Translations under genes and position numbers: made by a program
Assembly (NCBI RefSeq): GCF_000169435.1
Contig: NZ_AAYB01000006.1
Location: 1 to 64,000, forward strand
Length of the DNA: 64,000 nt
Source: Roseobacter sp. CCS2
Lineage (GTDB): Bacteria > Pseudomonadota > Alphaproteobacteria > Rhodobacterales > Rhodobacteraceae
Direction: 5' to 3'
The notes under the pieces: model-generated
What the model was told of the DNA's origin: nothing
Seen by the model: only the letters and a program-made list of their open reading frames with translations
Database searches by the model: none
Shown: positions 1-8,744 of the stretch, piece by piece
How positions within the stretch are numbered: position 1 is the first letter of the stretch
Layout: the number at the start of each line of letters is the position of its first letter

Positions 1-33
1 ACTAAAATATTCCGGCGGGTCATGCTGGCCCGC

Positions 34-720
34 CTACCCCAAGGCATATCCCGCGCCGCGCACGGTGCGCACAGGATCGCTACCGCCATGTTGTGTCAGC
101 ACCTTGCGCAACCGGCCCACATGAACGTCAACGGTGCGCGTATCGACATAGATATCGCGCCCCCAAACCCGGTCCAACAGCATATCGCGCGACCAGACGC
201 GGCCGGGCTTTTCCATGAACGTAGACAGCAGGCGAAATTCGGTTGGTCCCAGTTTTAACGGGTTATCGTCGCGCGTCACACGGTAGGTTTCGGCATCCAG
301 CACAATATCTTCATAGGTCAGCACCTGCCCCACAGTCGCCGGACGGACACGTCGCAATTGTGTGCGCACGCGTGCCATCAGCTCTGACACGGAATAGGGT
401 TTGACGACATAATCGTCCGCCCCGGTTTCCAGCCCGCGCACCTTGTCCACCTCCTCGGATCGGGCGGACAGCATGATAATCGGAATGCTGCGCGTCTCTG
501 GCTTGATCTTAAGGCGGCGACAGACCTCGATGCCTGACAGGTTTGGCATCATCCAATCTAAGACGATGACATCGGGGGCGTTTTCTTCAACACAAAGAAG
601 CCCCTCGTCACCGTTTTCGGCACGGGTAACCCGGAACCCCTCGGCTTCCAGATTATAGGCCAACACTTCTCGTTGGGCTGCCTCATCTTCAACGATCAGA
701 ACGTGAGGTTGTTGTGCCAT
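34..720 (-). CDS. phoB: Phosphate regulon response regulator PhoB
   Basis: Two-component response regulator that, when phosphorylated under phosphate limitation, binds Pho boxes and activates high-affinity phosphate uptake. The 228-residue protein has an N-terminal receiver domain (about 1-120) with acidic pair E11/D12, phospho-acceptor D55 (in VLDWMMPN) and K107, and a C-terminal OmpR-type winged helix (about 132-228) ending in RTVRGAGYAL. Length is normal for PhoB. It is the last gene of the minus-strand Pho operon, 4 bases after phoU. The cognate kinase PhoR is the first gene of the same cluster. Confidence 0.96.
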   Translation of the reverse strand: MAQQPHVLIVEDEAAQREVLAYNLEAEGFRVTRAENGDEGLLCVEENAPDVIVLDWMMPNLSGIEVCRRLKIKPETRSIPIIMLSARSEEVDKVRGLETGADDYVVKPYSVSELMARVRTQLRRVRPATVGQVLTYEDIVLDAETYRVTRDDNPLKLGPTEFRLLSTFMEKPGRVWSRDMLLDRVWGRDIYVDTRTVDVHVGRLRKVLTQHGGSDPVRTVRGAGYALG

Positions 721-724
721 TACC

Positions 725-1432
725 CTAGCTCGGAGCTGTCACGAAAGCGGTCTTGTCACCCTTGGGGCGGGCGTCATCCGGCATCTCGCCTGTTACCTGA
801 TAGATCACCTGTTCGGCCATGTTTGTGGTCAGATCACCCATGCGTTCGATGTTCTTGGCCATGAAATGCAAATGCATACAGGCCGTGATATTGCGCGGGT
901 CCTCCATCATGAAGGTCAGAAATTCGCGGAACAGCGCGTTATACATCTGATCGACCTCATGGTCGCGTTGACGCACGTCTTCGGCCAGTGCCGCATCGCC
1001 ACGCACATAGGCATCCAACGTGTCCTTCAACATCCCCTCAACCTCGCGGGCCATGCGGCGCAAGGCGGCGTCAGATCCGTTGACCGGGGTCATTTCGACC
1101 AGCACACTTGTGCGTTTGGCAATATTCTTGGCGTAGTCGCCAATGCGTTCCAGCGATGCGGCCAAACGCAAGACCGACAGCACCGACCGCAAGTCTTTGG
1201 AAACGGGCGCGCGCAGGGCAATCGTGCGCGCCGCCTCTTCGTTGATCTGCATTTCGATGGCGTCGATGATTTTGTCGCCTTCGCGCACTTCTTCGGCCAA
1301 TTCAACATCGCGGTCAGCCAGCGATTTGGCCGCTTTCAAAATCGCTTCTTCGACAAGACCACCCATCTTCATGATCAGTGTCGTGATCCCTTCAAGATCG
1401 CGATCGTAAGCTGATGAAATATGTTCGTTCAT
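725..1432 (-). CDS. phoU: Phosphate signalling protein PhoU
   Basis: Negative regulator of the Pho response. PhoU links the PstSCAB transporter to the PhoR kinase and keeps PhoR in its phosphatase state when phosphate is plentiful. The 235-residue all-helical protein contains the two tandem PhoU three-helix repeats, seen as E/D-rich metal-binding stretches (DYAKNIAKRT near 100 and MAKNIERMGDLTTNMAE near 190-206). It lies between pstB and phoB in the expected order, with a GGAGCAGCC-like ribosome site just upstream. Confidence 0.96.
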   Translation of the reverse strand: MNEHISSAYDRDLEGITTLIMKMGGLVEEAILKAAKSLADRDVELAEEVREGDKIIDAIEMQINEEAARTIALRAPVSKDLRSVLSVLRLAASLERIGDYAKNIAKRTSVLVEMTPVNGSDAALRRMAREVEGMLKDTLDAYVRGDAALAEDVRQRDHEVDQMYNALFREFLTFMMEDPRNITACMHLHFMAKNIERMGDLTTNMAEQVIYQVTGEMPDDARPKGDKTAFVTAPS

Positions 1433-1444
1433 TCTGGCTGCTCC

Positions 1445-2245
1445 TTACCCGATCCGGCCGGAAATATAGCTTTCCGTGCGCGGGTCCTGCGGGTTGGTAA
1501 AAATCTTGTCGGTGTCGTCGTATTCCACAAGGTTGCCAAGGTGGAAGAACGCCGTCTTTTGACTAACGCGCGCCGCCTGCTGCATCGAGTGGGTGACGAT
1601 CACAACAGAAAAGCTCTGGCGCAATTCATCAATCAATTCCTCGACCTGGGCGGTGGCGATGGGATCCAGCGCCGAACAGGGTTCGTCCATCAACAGCACT
1701 TCGGGGGCCGTCGCAATCGCGCGCGCGATGCACAGGCGCTGCTGTTGGCCACCTGACAGGCCGGTGCCGGGCGACGCCAACCGATCTTTGGCTTCGTTCC
1801 ATAGGGCGGCCTTGCGCAGTGATTTTTCCACGATCTCATCCAGATCGGCCTTGTTGCGGGCCAATCCGTGGATTTTGGGGCCATAGGCAACATTGTCATA
1901 AATCGACTTTGGGAACGGATTTGGCTTTTGAAACACCATGCCGACCTTGGCCCGCAACTGCACCGGATCAACCTTGGGATCATAGATATCTTCGCCGTCA
2001 ATACGGATATCACCGGTCACCCGTGCCACATCAATTGTGTCGTTCATCCGGTTGATACAGCGTAAGAAAGTTGACTTTCCACACCCGGATGGGCCGATAA
2101 AAGCGGTGACTGTCTTGTCATCAATTTCAACATTCACGTCTTTGATGGCGTGGTTGTCACCATAATGGACTTGCACGCCCTTTGCGGAAATCTTGATGTC
2201 TTGGGCGGTGCTCATAGCGCGATCCACATGTGTTAAATCTTCCAT
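1445..2245 (-). CDS. pstB: Phosphate ABC transporter ATP-binding protein PstB
   Basis: ATPase subunit of the PstSCAB phosphate importer. Walker [10 protein letters not shown] is at residues 51-59, the ABC signature LSGGQQQRL near 164 and Walker [13 protein letters not shown] near 184. The final SGRIG is typical of PstB. I kept the first ATG because an AGGAG motif lies 8 bases upstream; the internal ATG of MSTAQDIKI (2215) has a much weaker site. It follows pstA by 12 bases and precedes phoU by 12. Confidence 0.96.
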   Translation of the reverse strand: MEDLTHVDRAMSTAQDIKISAKGVQVHYGDNHAIKDVNVEIDDKTVTAFIGPSGCGKSTFLRCINRMNDTIDVARVTGDIRIDGEDIYDPKVDPVQLRAKVGMVFQKPNPFPKSIYDNVAYGPKIHGLARNKADLDEIVEKSLRKAALWNEAKDRLASPGTGLSGGQQQRLCIARAIATAPEVLLMDEPCSALDPIATAQVEELIDELRQSFSVVIVTHSMQQAARVSQKTAFFHLGNLVEYDDTDKIFTNPQDPRTESYISGRIG

Positions 2246-2257
2246 TTCTTCACTCCT

Positions 2258-3577
2258 CTACCAGCGCCGCTCGAACCGGCGACGCAGGTAAATCGCGACC
2301 GCATTCATAATAAGCAAAAACACCAGCAATGTAATGATCGCACCTGATGCACGTTCGACAAACGCCGGGTCAGAGCGTTGGGTCCAGTTATAGACCTGTA
2401 CTGGCAGCGCAGTAGATGCTTCACCAAACAGCCCTGCTTCTGGCGTGTAAGCTGCCGGGTATTCGCGCACGAAGGCCACCATACCGATTAACAACAACGG
2501 CGCCGTTTCGCCCAAGGCCTGTGCCAAGCCGATAATCGTGCCGGTCAAGATGCCGGGTGCGGCCAGTGGCAAGACATGGTGAAACACCGACTGCATTTTC
2601 GACGCCCCAACACCCAATGCCGCATCGCGGATCGACGGCGGCACGGATTTAAGCGCTGCACGGGTCGAGATGATGATCGTAGGCAAGGTCATCAAGGTCA
2701 GCACCAAGCCACCGACCAAGGGCGAGGATTGGTTGAATTCCATGAAGTTGATGAAAATCGCAAGGCCCAAGATACCGTAAACAATCGACGGGACAGCGGC
2801 GAGGTTCGATATATTGACCTCAATAATATCCGTGATCCGGTTCTTGGGCGCAAATTCTTCCAGATAAATGGATGAGGCGACGCCGATGGGCAGTGCCAGA
2901 AACAATACCACCAGCATCATGTAAAGCGAACCAAGGATTGCCACACCAAGGCCCGCGGCCTCTGGGCGCTGTACGGATGCATCAGGTGCGGTAAAGAAGT
3001 TCCAGTTGAACTTGGTCTCGATCACGCCCGCATCGGCCAATGCCTGCGCGACCATCAATGCCTCTGGCGATGTGTTGCCATCCAATGCCGCCGTTTCCAG
3101 CGTCACACGGCCTTTGAAATAGCCGTCAATACGGCCAGCGGCCAACAGATCGAACGTGATCGTTTCGCCGACCAGATCAGGGTTGGCCAACACTCGGTTG
3201 CGGACCGTCGCTGCCGCCTCTTTTGAGATCATGTCGCCCAGATCTTTGTCTGACAGTTCCGTCGTTAAACCTTGGCGTTCAACCTCTGCAACAATCGCGG
3301 CACGCAACAGCGGCGCATATCCGATGGTTGTGGTTCTTGCCATCTCAGCCGGGTCACGGTTGCCTTGTTTGTCAACACGTTCCTCTGCCAGCTCAATGGG
3401 CAGCGAAATAAAAGTCTGCTGAAATGAACTCAGGCCGTTTGTCAAAACAGAGGTCAGCAAAATCGCCAAGGCCAACATGGCCACCACAATGGCCGACAGA
3501 CCGTAGGCCTTGAACCGCGCCTCTGCTGCGTTGCGTTTCTTGGTGCGTGCGTCGCTCGCCAGAAGGGAGGTTTTCAT
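2258..3577 (-). CDS. pstA: Phosphate ABC transporter permease PstA with long N-terminal domain
   Basis: Inner-membrane permease of the phosphate importer. At 439 residues it is much longer than enterobacterial PstA. After a first membrane helix (about 28-50) there is a periplasmic-looking insert of about 150 residues (the DUF3333-type extension known from alphaproteobacterial PstA), then a BPD_transp_1 permease core with several helices and the coupling-loop region ALGVGASKMQSVFHHVLPLAAPGI. The start overlaps the pstC stop by four bases (ATGA), implying translational coupling. Confidence 0.95.
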   Translation of the reverse strand: MKTSLLASDARTKKRNAAEARFKAYGLSAIVVAMLALAILLTSVLTNGLSSFQQTFISLPIELAEERVDKQGNRDPAEMARTTTIGYAPLLRAAIVAEVERQGLTTELSDKDLGDMISKEAAATVRNRVLANPDLVGETITFDLLAAGRIDGYFKGRVTLETAALDGNTSPEALMVAQALADAGVIETKFNWNFFTAPDASVQRPEAAGLGVAILGSLYMMLVVLFLALPIGVASSIYLEEFAPKNRITDIIEVNISNLAAVPSIVYGILGLAIFINFMEFNQSSPLVGGLVLTLMTLPTIIISTRAALKSVPPSIRDAALGVGASKMQSVFHHVLPLAAPGILTGTIIGLAQALGETAPLLLIGMVAFVREYPAAYTPEAGLFGEASTALPVQVYNWTQRSDPAFVERASGAIITLLVFLLIMNAVAIYLRRRFERRW

Positions 3578-4776
3578 TCGTACTGCTCCCGATATTTGCG
3601 CACGATGTAGAGGGCAAAGACATTTAGACCAAGGGTGATGACAAAGAGCGTCAGACCAAGCGCAAAGGCCACGAGCGTTTCAGGGCTGGCAAAGTCTGTA
3701 TCACCGGTCAACTGGCTGACGATTTTCACAGTTACGGTTGTCATCGCCTCAAACGGGTTCAGCGACAATCGGGCGGCGGCCCCTGCCCCCAACACCACGA
3801 TCATCGTCTCACCAATCGCGCGGGATGCAGCAAGCAACACGGCCCCCACAATGCCCGGCAATGCGGCGGGGATCACGACCTGACGGATGGTTTCAGATGG
3901 TGTCGCACCAAGGCCCAGTGATCCGTCGCGCATGGCTTGAGGGACGGCGTTGATGATGTCGTCAGAGAGCGAGCTTACAAAGGGGATCAGCATGATGCCC
4001 ATGACCAGACCAGCGGTCATCACCGATGACGCACTTTGCCCGAACCCCATTGGTTCTGCAAAGTAATCCCGCAACAGCGGACCGACGGTGATCAGGGCGA
4101 ACAGGCCATAAACGATTGTCGGGATGCCGGCCAAAACCTCGATCGCGGGCTTGGCCACCGACCGCAGACGTGGGCCTGCGTATTCGGATAAGTAGATCGC
4201 GGCGAACAAACCAATCGGTACTGCAAAAAGCAGGGCGATGAAACTGACGTAAAGCGTGCCCCACAGCAGCGGGATAATCCCAAGATCAGAATCGCCACGG
4301 AAATTCGGTGACCACGTCAGTGAAAAGAAAAAATCACGCCAGTCGTATTGGCCGAAAAAGTTGAATGTTTCGAACAGCATCGAAAACACAATGCCAACGG
4401 TCGTCATAATCGCGATGCTGGAGGCAAAGATCAGTAGACCCAATATCCAGCGCTCTGCATAAGTGCGGGCACGCGTTTCTGTTTTGATACCGATCAGCGA
4501 CAGCGCACAACCGGTCACGCCAAGCCCCAGAATGACCAATGAAAACAGCCAGTTCGGTTCTCCTTCCGACAATCGGGCGTAAAGCGCGAACAAAAGAACG
4601 GCAGCAGCGGGTGGCACAGCAGTCGAAAGTGCCGTGTTCAACGCATGCTGATTGGGAAGGGACACAAGCGCACGCACGTCGCCGCCTGCCACTTTAAGGG
4701 CCCGGGACTTTGCCAGGAAATAGCCAATGACGGCCAGCGCAAAGATCAAAAGAAGCGGTGTCGTCAGCGATTGCAT
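3574..4776 (-). CDS. pstC: Phosphate ABC transporter permease PstC
   Basis: Second permease of the phosphate importer, pairing with PstA. The 400-residue protein has extra N-terminal helices (about 5-20, 57-70 and 80-97) before the BPD_transp_1 domain, and shows the coupling motif SLGLGATPSETIRQVVIPAALPGI near 285. It sits between pstS and pstA. A GC-rich hairpin in the pstS-pstC gap (4802-4831) probably sets the pstS to pstCAB expression ratio. Confidence 0.95.
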   Translation of the reverse strand: MQSLTTPLLLIFALAVIGYFLAKSRALKVAGGDVRALVSLPNQHALNTALSTAVPPAAAVLLFALYARLSEGEPNWLFSLVILGLGVTGCALSLIGIKTETRARTYAERWILGLLIFASSIAIMTTVGIVFSMLFETFNFFGQYDWRDFFFSLTWSPNFRGDSDLGIIPLLWGTLYVSFIALLFAVPIGLFAAIYLSEYAGPRLRSVAKPAIEVLAGIPTIVYGLFALITVGPLLRDYFAEPMGFGQSASSVMTAGLVMGIMLIPFVSSLSDDIINAVPQAMRDGSLGLGATPSETIRQVVIPAALPGIVGAVLLAASRAIGETMIVVLGAGAAARLSLNPFEAMTTVTVKIVSQLTGDTDFASPETLVAFALGLTLFVITLGLNVFALYIVRKYREQYE

Positions 4777-4801
4777 GGGGTGTTTTCCATAACATGTGGT
4801 G

Positions 4802-4831
4802 TTTCGGGGGCATCCTGCGACGCCCCCGAAA
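4802..4831 (-). terminator. Intercistronic hairpin between pstS and pstC
   Basis: Perfect 10-bp inverted repeat TTTCGGGGGC / GCCCCCGAAA around a 10-nt loop, starting 12 bases after the pstS stop codon in the direction of transcription. No T-run follows on the minus strand, so it reads better as an mRNA-stabilising or attenuating hairpin than as a full terminator. High pstS relative to pstCAB is usual for binding-protein transporters. Confidence 0.6.
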
Positions 4832-4843
4832 GATGCGTTTAGT

Positions 4844-5878
4844 TTACGAGCCGGAACCGATAACGGTTTCGTTCATGACAGTTTCCTGAACCTCTGACAG
4901 CTCTGGATCGGACACGAGGCCGTATTCAGCCAATGGGCCATCTGGACCGGCGATATCGTCAGAAACGAAGAATTCCGCGAATTCTTTTACACCAGGGATG
5001 ACACCGATGTGCCCTGCCTTGATGTAGAAGTAGAGCGGACGCGACACAGGATATTCGGCCGCTGCGATGCTTTCGGTTGTTGGCACAACACCGTTCATTG
5101 TCGCCACTTGCAGCTTGTCAGTGTTGTTTTCATAGAATGACAGACCAAAGACGCCGATACCGTTTGTGTCAGCTTCGATACGTGCAAGCGTTTCGGTGTA
5201 ATCGCCATCAATATCGACGGAACGGCCGTCTGTGCGGATCGCCATACATTTGCCTTCGGCAGTGTCTTCATCAACACCCGCATCCAGCATGGCCTGAAAA
5301 AAACCACCGTCTTCACAACCAGCAAGGATGACTTTTTCTTCAAACACTTCGCGTGTGCCGTGTTTGGTGCCAGGAATGAAGGCCTGAATGGGTTGTGCCG
5401 GGAAATCAGGGTTGACCTGGTCCCATGTCTCAAACGTGTTGGCAACAAGTGCGCCGTCGATGAAATGCTCGTTTGCCAGCGCCTTGTACCAATCCTCTGG
5501 CGTGAATTCGAACGAGTTCCCGTTGATGTCGGATGCAAACACAATGCCGTCATAACCGATGCGCACTTCGATAATATCTGTCACGCCATTTTCGGCGCAA
5601 ACTTCGATCTCGGCGGGGCGGATCGCGCGGGATGCGTTGGCGATGTCCAATGTGTTGGCGCCAATGCCTTCACAGAACCGCTTGAGACCGGCGGAAGATC
5701 CGCCTGATTCGACAACCGGTGTCGGGAAATCAAAGTTCTCGCCGAAAATCTCGGCGACGATGGCTGCATATGGCAGCACCGTGGAAGACCCGGCAACCTG
5801 TACGTTGTCGCGTGCAAAAGATGTTGTGGCAGTAAGGGCAATGGCCGCTGTTGTCGCGGTCAGCTTCATGAAAGACAT
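4844..5878 (-). CDS. pstS: Periplasmic phosphate-binding protein PstS
   Basis: Substrate-binding protein that captures phosphate in the periplasm and delivers it to PstCA. I chose the ATG at 5878 (MSFMKLTATT) because AGGAG lies just upstream and a clean signal peptide follows (cleavage near SFA|RDN, residue 22). A longer reading frame to 5929 lacks both. The mature part has the PstS hallmarks VAGSSTVLPYA near the N terminus and SRAIRPAEIE further in. It is preceded by the Pho box at 5964-5992. Confidence 0.94.
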   Translation of the reverse strand: MSFMKLTATTAAIALTATTSFARDNVQVAGSSTVLPYAAIVAEIFGENFDFPTPVVESGGSSAGLKRFCEGIGANTLDIANASRAIRPAEIEVCAENGVTDIIEVRIGYDGIVFASDINGNSFEFTPEDWYKALANEHFIDGALVANTFETWDQVNPDFPAQPIQAFIPGTKHGTREVFEEKVILAGCEDGGFFQAMLDAGVDEDTAEGKCMAIRTDGRSVDIDGDYTETLARIEADTNGIGVFGLSFYENNTDKLQVATMNGVVPTTESIAAAEYPVSRPLYFYIKAGHIGVIPGVKEFAEFFVSDDIAGPDGPLAEYGLVSDPELSEVQETVMNETVIGSGS

Positions 5879-5963
5879 CCGTTTACTCCTGTCAGTCAGA
5901 CATCGGCAGAGCGCGAGCCGCCCCACCATCGCGATCCGTTTAGGCCCCGCGCCCGAACCTTTT

Positions 5964-5992
5964 GTGACAGGAATGTAAAAGTTTCATGACAG
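5964..5992 (-). promoter_or_regulatory. Pho box (three 11-bp-spaced repeats) upstream of pstS
   Basis: On the minus strand three heptamers follow each other with 4-base spacers: CTGTCAT, CTTTTAC, CTGTCAC. The 11-base period and the CTGTCAT-like outer copies match the PhoB binding consensus. The first heptamer overlaps the last codons and stop of phoR (CTG TCA TGA). The box lies about 86 bases before the pstS start, so pstSCAB-phoUB can be induced independently of phoR. Confidence 0.85.
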
Positions 5993-7021
5993 TGGGCCGG
6001 TAGGCAGAAAAACAGAGACCTGCGTGCCCTGCCCTTCGTCACTTTCGATCAGCAACCGACCACGGTGCCGGTTGATAATGTGCTTCACAATGGCAAGCCC
6101 CAGACCGGTGCCGCCTACTTCGCGGGACCGGTGATTATCGACGCGGTAAAAGCGTTCCGTCAGCCGCGCGATGTGATGCGCCGGGATGCCGTCACCTTTG
6201 TCGCTGACGCTGATCTGAACAGCATCACACCGCAATCGTTGGTTCATCGCACGCGGAAGCAGCCGAACGGTGACGACCTGACCAGAGGCACCGTATTTGA
6301 TCGCGTTCTCAACAAGATTGGTAAACACCTGCACCAACTGCCCTGCATCGCCCGGCACCATTTCATCAGTGGTGACCAGATTAAGCGTCACGGTCACACC
6401 AGCCGCATTGGCCTGTGGTTCCAACCCTTTGATCACTGACGACAACAGCGCGCCCAAATCCACGTGTTCGCGCGGGCGCACCCGTTCGTCCTCTTCCACC
6501 CGGCTCAGCGACATCAGATCATCCACCAGCCGGGTCATGCGGTTTGCTTCGTTTGCCATGATGCCAAGAAAACGGTCCCGCGCCACGGGATCATCTTTCG
6601 CCGCCCCGTTCAACGTCTCGATAAATCCCAACAACGCGGTCAGCGGTGTGCGCAATTCGTGGCTGACATTCGCAACAAAGTCGCGGCGCATCTGACTGGC
6701 ATCTTCGGCAGCTGTCTGGTCTTCGAATGTCAGCAGGATATCATCGTCTGTTGCGGCAATATTGATCTGATAAACCGTATTCTTGGGCCCATTGCGCCCG
6801 GTATAGCGGACCACACAGGCCTCACGCTTGGCGATGGCATCAGCAATAGCCGCGATCAATGCCGGTTGGCGCAAAGCAGTGATGTAATGCATGCCCACAA
6901 GACCAGCACCCAGAATCGCATCAACCAACCCATTTGTCGCCCGAACACGTTCATCCGGGCCGATCAGCAACACAGGCAGCGAAAGTGCGTCAATAACGGA
7001 GGCAATACGTTCAGAGGTCAT
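5984..7021 (-). CDS. phoR: Phosphate regulon sensor kinase PhoR, apparently soluble
   Basis: Histidine kinase partner of PhoB. The 345-residue protein has a PAS-like N-terminal part (about 5-105), a HisKA region with phospho-acceptor H121 in VSHELRTPLTALLGF, and a HATPase_c domain with an N box (FTNLVENAIKYG), a G1-type DKGDGIP and a GGTGLGLAIVKHI segment. No hydrophobic membrane segment precedes the PAS region. An in-frame TAA lies 12 bases upstream of the ATG, so a longer N terminus is not possible in this frame. Family members elsewhere usually carry N-terminal membrane helices. Confidence 0.92.
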   Translation of the reverse strand: MTSERIASVIDALSLPVLLIGPDERVRATNGLVDAILGAGLVGMHYITALRQPALIAAIADAIAKREACVVRYTGRNGPKNTVYQINIAATDDDILLTFEDQTAAEDASQMRRDFVANVSHELRTPLTALLGFIETLNGAAKDDPVARDRFLGIMANEANRMTRLVDDLMSLSRVEEDERVRPREHVDLGALLSSVIKGLEPQANAAGVTVTLNLVTTDEMVPGDAGQLVQVFTNLVENAIKYGASGQVVTVRLLPRAMNQRLRCDAVQISVSDKGDGIPAHHIARLTERFYRVDNHRSREVGGTGLGLAIVKHIINRHRGRLLIESDEGQGTQVSVFLPTGPLS

Positions 7022-7060
7022 TCTGCTTTCTTACGGTTTTTCAATACCATGTGAAGAGCT

Positions 7061-7075
7061 GAGACAAAATGTCTC
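7061..7075. promoter_or_regulatory. Short palindrome in the phoR / 7185-gene intergenic region
   Basis: GAGACA-AAA-TGTCTC, 6-bp perfect arms around three bases, 40 bases upstream of phoR and 110 bases upstream of the divergent gene at 7185. It could be an operator for either gene. The regulator is unknown. Confidence 0.35.
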
Positions 7076-7184
7076 GCACAACAAAGCAAATTTTGCGGAT
7101 GATATGGTTGCTTATACCTTTACGACCCTTAGGTGATATCCCACGGTTGAGAGTGAGGTAGATTGAGTAGACTGGATAGCGAGT

Positions 7185-7598
7185 ATGGACAAAGCAACTA
7201 AACGGCGCGGGACCCAGTTGAGGGCGCAAGCCGATGCGGATTTTGACGAAAAAACCTTGGTGATAGGTAACCTTGCGCGTTGGAATGCCGAAGGTCGTCA
7301 AACTGCGTCTTCTGCACATATCCAGTTTAGTGAACTGCGCGCTTTGACGAAAACGACCCTTGATGATCTATCGCCATCGGTCATTCTATCCCCGCTTATG
7401 GGTGATGATTTTGACGTGCTGGACGTTGCGATGCGTCTGGTGACTTTCGGTTACGACGGACGTTACCGCGCCATCACCGAAAACCTGCCTGACGCCGAAA
7501 TGATCCGCAAAGAAGTGCGCGCGCATGCGCCGGACCTGGATTTTGATATTCTTGTCATGCCGCCCGTTGCGAACGACAACCGGATTATAACGGACTAA
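7185..7598 (+). CDS. Conserved hypothetical protein, 137 aa
   Basis: I do not recognise the family. The protein is soluble, mixed alpha/beta and acidic toward the C terminus, with a basic N-terminal stretch ([10 protein letters not shown]) and no signal peptide or membrane segment. Its codon use matches the neighbouring genes, and the frame is open with a plausible start, which supports a real gene. It is divergent from phoR and ends 14 bases inside the convergent gene for the carbonic-anhydrase-like protein. Confidence 0.75.
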   Translation: MDKATKRRGTQLRAQADADFDEKTLVIGNLARWNAEGRQTASSAHIQFSELRALTKTTLDDLSPSVILSPLMGDDFDVLDVAMRLVTFGYDGRYRAITENLPDAEMIRKEVRAHAPDLDFDILVMPPVANDNRIITD

Positions 7599-8106
7599 GG
7601 TCGCGTGCAAAGCGGGCTGCGTTTTCCTGATAATTCAGTGCGGACAGGCGCAAACCGTTTATGGCCGCCTCATCCAGGTCCCGCACCACCTTGCCGGGTG
7701 CACCCATCACCAAAGACCCGTCTGGAATAACTTTGCCTTCGGTGATTAACGCGCCTGCGCCAATCAAGCAGTTCTTTCCGATCACAGCGCCATTCAGCAC
7801 AGTCGCCCCCATGCCAATCAGTGAATTGTCGCCAATCACGCAGCCATGCAGCATCGCTTTATGCCCAATCGTACAGCCCGCACCGATGGTCAGCGGACAT
7901 CCCATGTCTGTGTGCAACACAGCATTTTCCTGCACATTGGTGCCTGCCCCGACCGTGATCCGCTCATTATCCCCGCGCAGTGTGCATCCAAACCAGACTG
8001 ATGACTTGTCGTCCAGAACGACATCACCCACCACATAACACCCCGGCGCGACCCAAGCGTTTTGCGCCACAACAGGTTTTACATCACCAAGGGCATAAAG
8101 GCTCAT
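7585..8106 (-). CDS. Gamma-carbonic-anhydrase-like hexapeptide protein
   Basis: Left-handed beta-helix protein of the gamma-carbonic anhydrase/YrdA family (173 residues). Hexapeptide repeats with small hydrophobic residues every six positions run from about 10 to 145, and histidines typical of the zinc site occur at [17 protein letters not shown] and MLHGCVIG. In this family the histidines bind metal; true carbonic anhydrase activity is proven for only some members. Its start overlaps the gmk stop by 4 bases, so it is probably co-transcribed with gmk and yicC. Confidence 0.9.
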   Translation of the reverse strand: MSLYALGDVKPVVAQNAWVAPGCYVVGDVVLDDKSSVWFGCTLRGDNERITVGAGTNVQENAVLHTDMGCPLTIGAGCTIGHKAMLHGCVIGDNSLIGMGATVLNGAVIGKNCLIGAGALITEGKVIPDGSLVMGAPGKVVRDLDEAAINGLRLSALNYQENAARFARDLSPL

Positions 8107-8741
8107 GTCCGTTCTCCGAATTGCGATTGCAAGCTGCGCACGTGGTCGACCAACTGTGGTTGCTGCGATCTGCGCAAACGTTCTGCACTGATGATGGTTT
8201 TCAACTGCATTTCCGTGGCGTCCAGATCATCATTCACAAGAACATAATCATAGCCATCCCAATGGCTGATTTCATCCCAGCTTTTCTGCATGCGCCCTTC
8301 GATGATATCCGGCGCATCCTGTCCCCGGCTGACCAACCGGCGATGCAATTCCGTGATTGAGGGCGGCAAGATAAAGATCGACAGCACATGTTCCTGCAAG
8401 GCCGAGTTGCTGATTTGCTGCGCCCCCTGCCAGTCGATATCAAAAAGCACATCTCGTCCGCTTTCGATGGCGGTCTGAACCGGTGCTTTGGGTGATCCGT
8501 AATAGTTGCCAAAGACGCGCGCGTGCTCAAGCATGCCTGCTTGTGCGACCTGATCCTGAAACTCCGGGACCGACACAAAGAAATAATCCGTCCCGTCCAC
8601 CTCGCCTGCGCGGGGGGCGCGGGTGGTGGCGGAAACAGAAAATTGCAGCGTTTCATCCCATGTGCGCAACCGACCTGCCAAGGTAGATTTGCCAGCCCCT
8701 GAAGGTGACGACAGGATGATCAAAAGGCCGCGTCGGGTCAT
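8103..8741 (-). CDS. gmk: Guanylate kinase
   Basis: Phosphorylates GMP to GDP with ATP in purine nucleotide synthesis. The 212-residue protein has the P-loop [10 protein letters not shown] at residues 11-20, the GMP-binding segment [22 protein letters not shown] region near 38-55, and the [10 protein letters not shown] motif near 100. Length is normal. It follows yicC with a 3-base gap, the order found in many proteobacteria. Confidence 0.96.
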   Translation of the reverse strand: MTRRGLLIILSSPSGAGKSTLAGRLRTWDETLQFSVSATTRAPRAGEVDGTDYFFVSVPEFQDQVAQAGMLEHARVFGNYYGSPKAPVQTAIESGRDVLFDIDWQGAQQISNSALQEHVLSIFILPPSITELHRRLVSRGQDAPDIIEGRMQKSWDEISHWDGYDYVLVNDDLDATEMQLKTIISAERLRRSQQPQLVDHVRSLQSQFGERT

Positions 8742-8744
8742 CAG

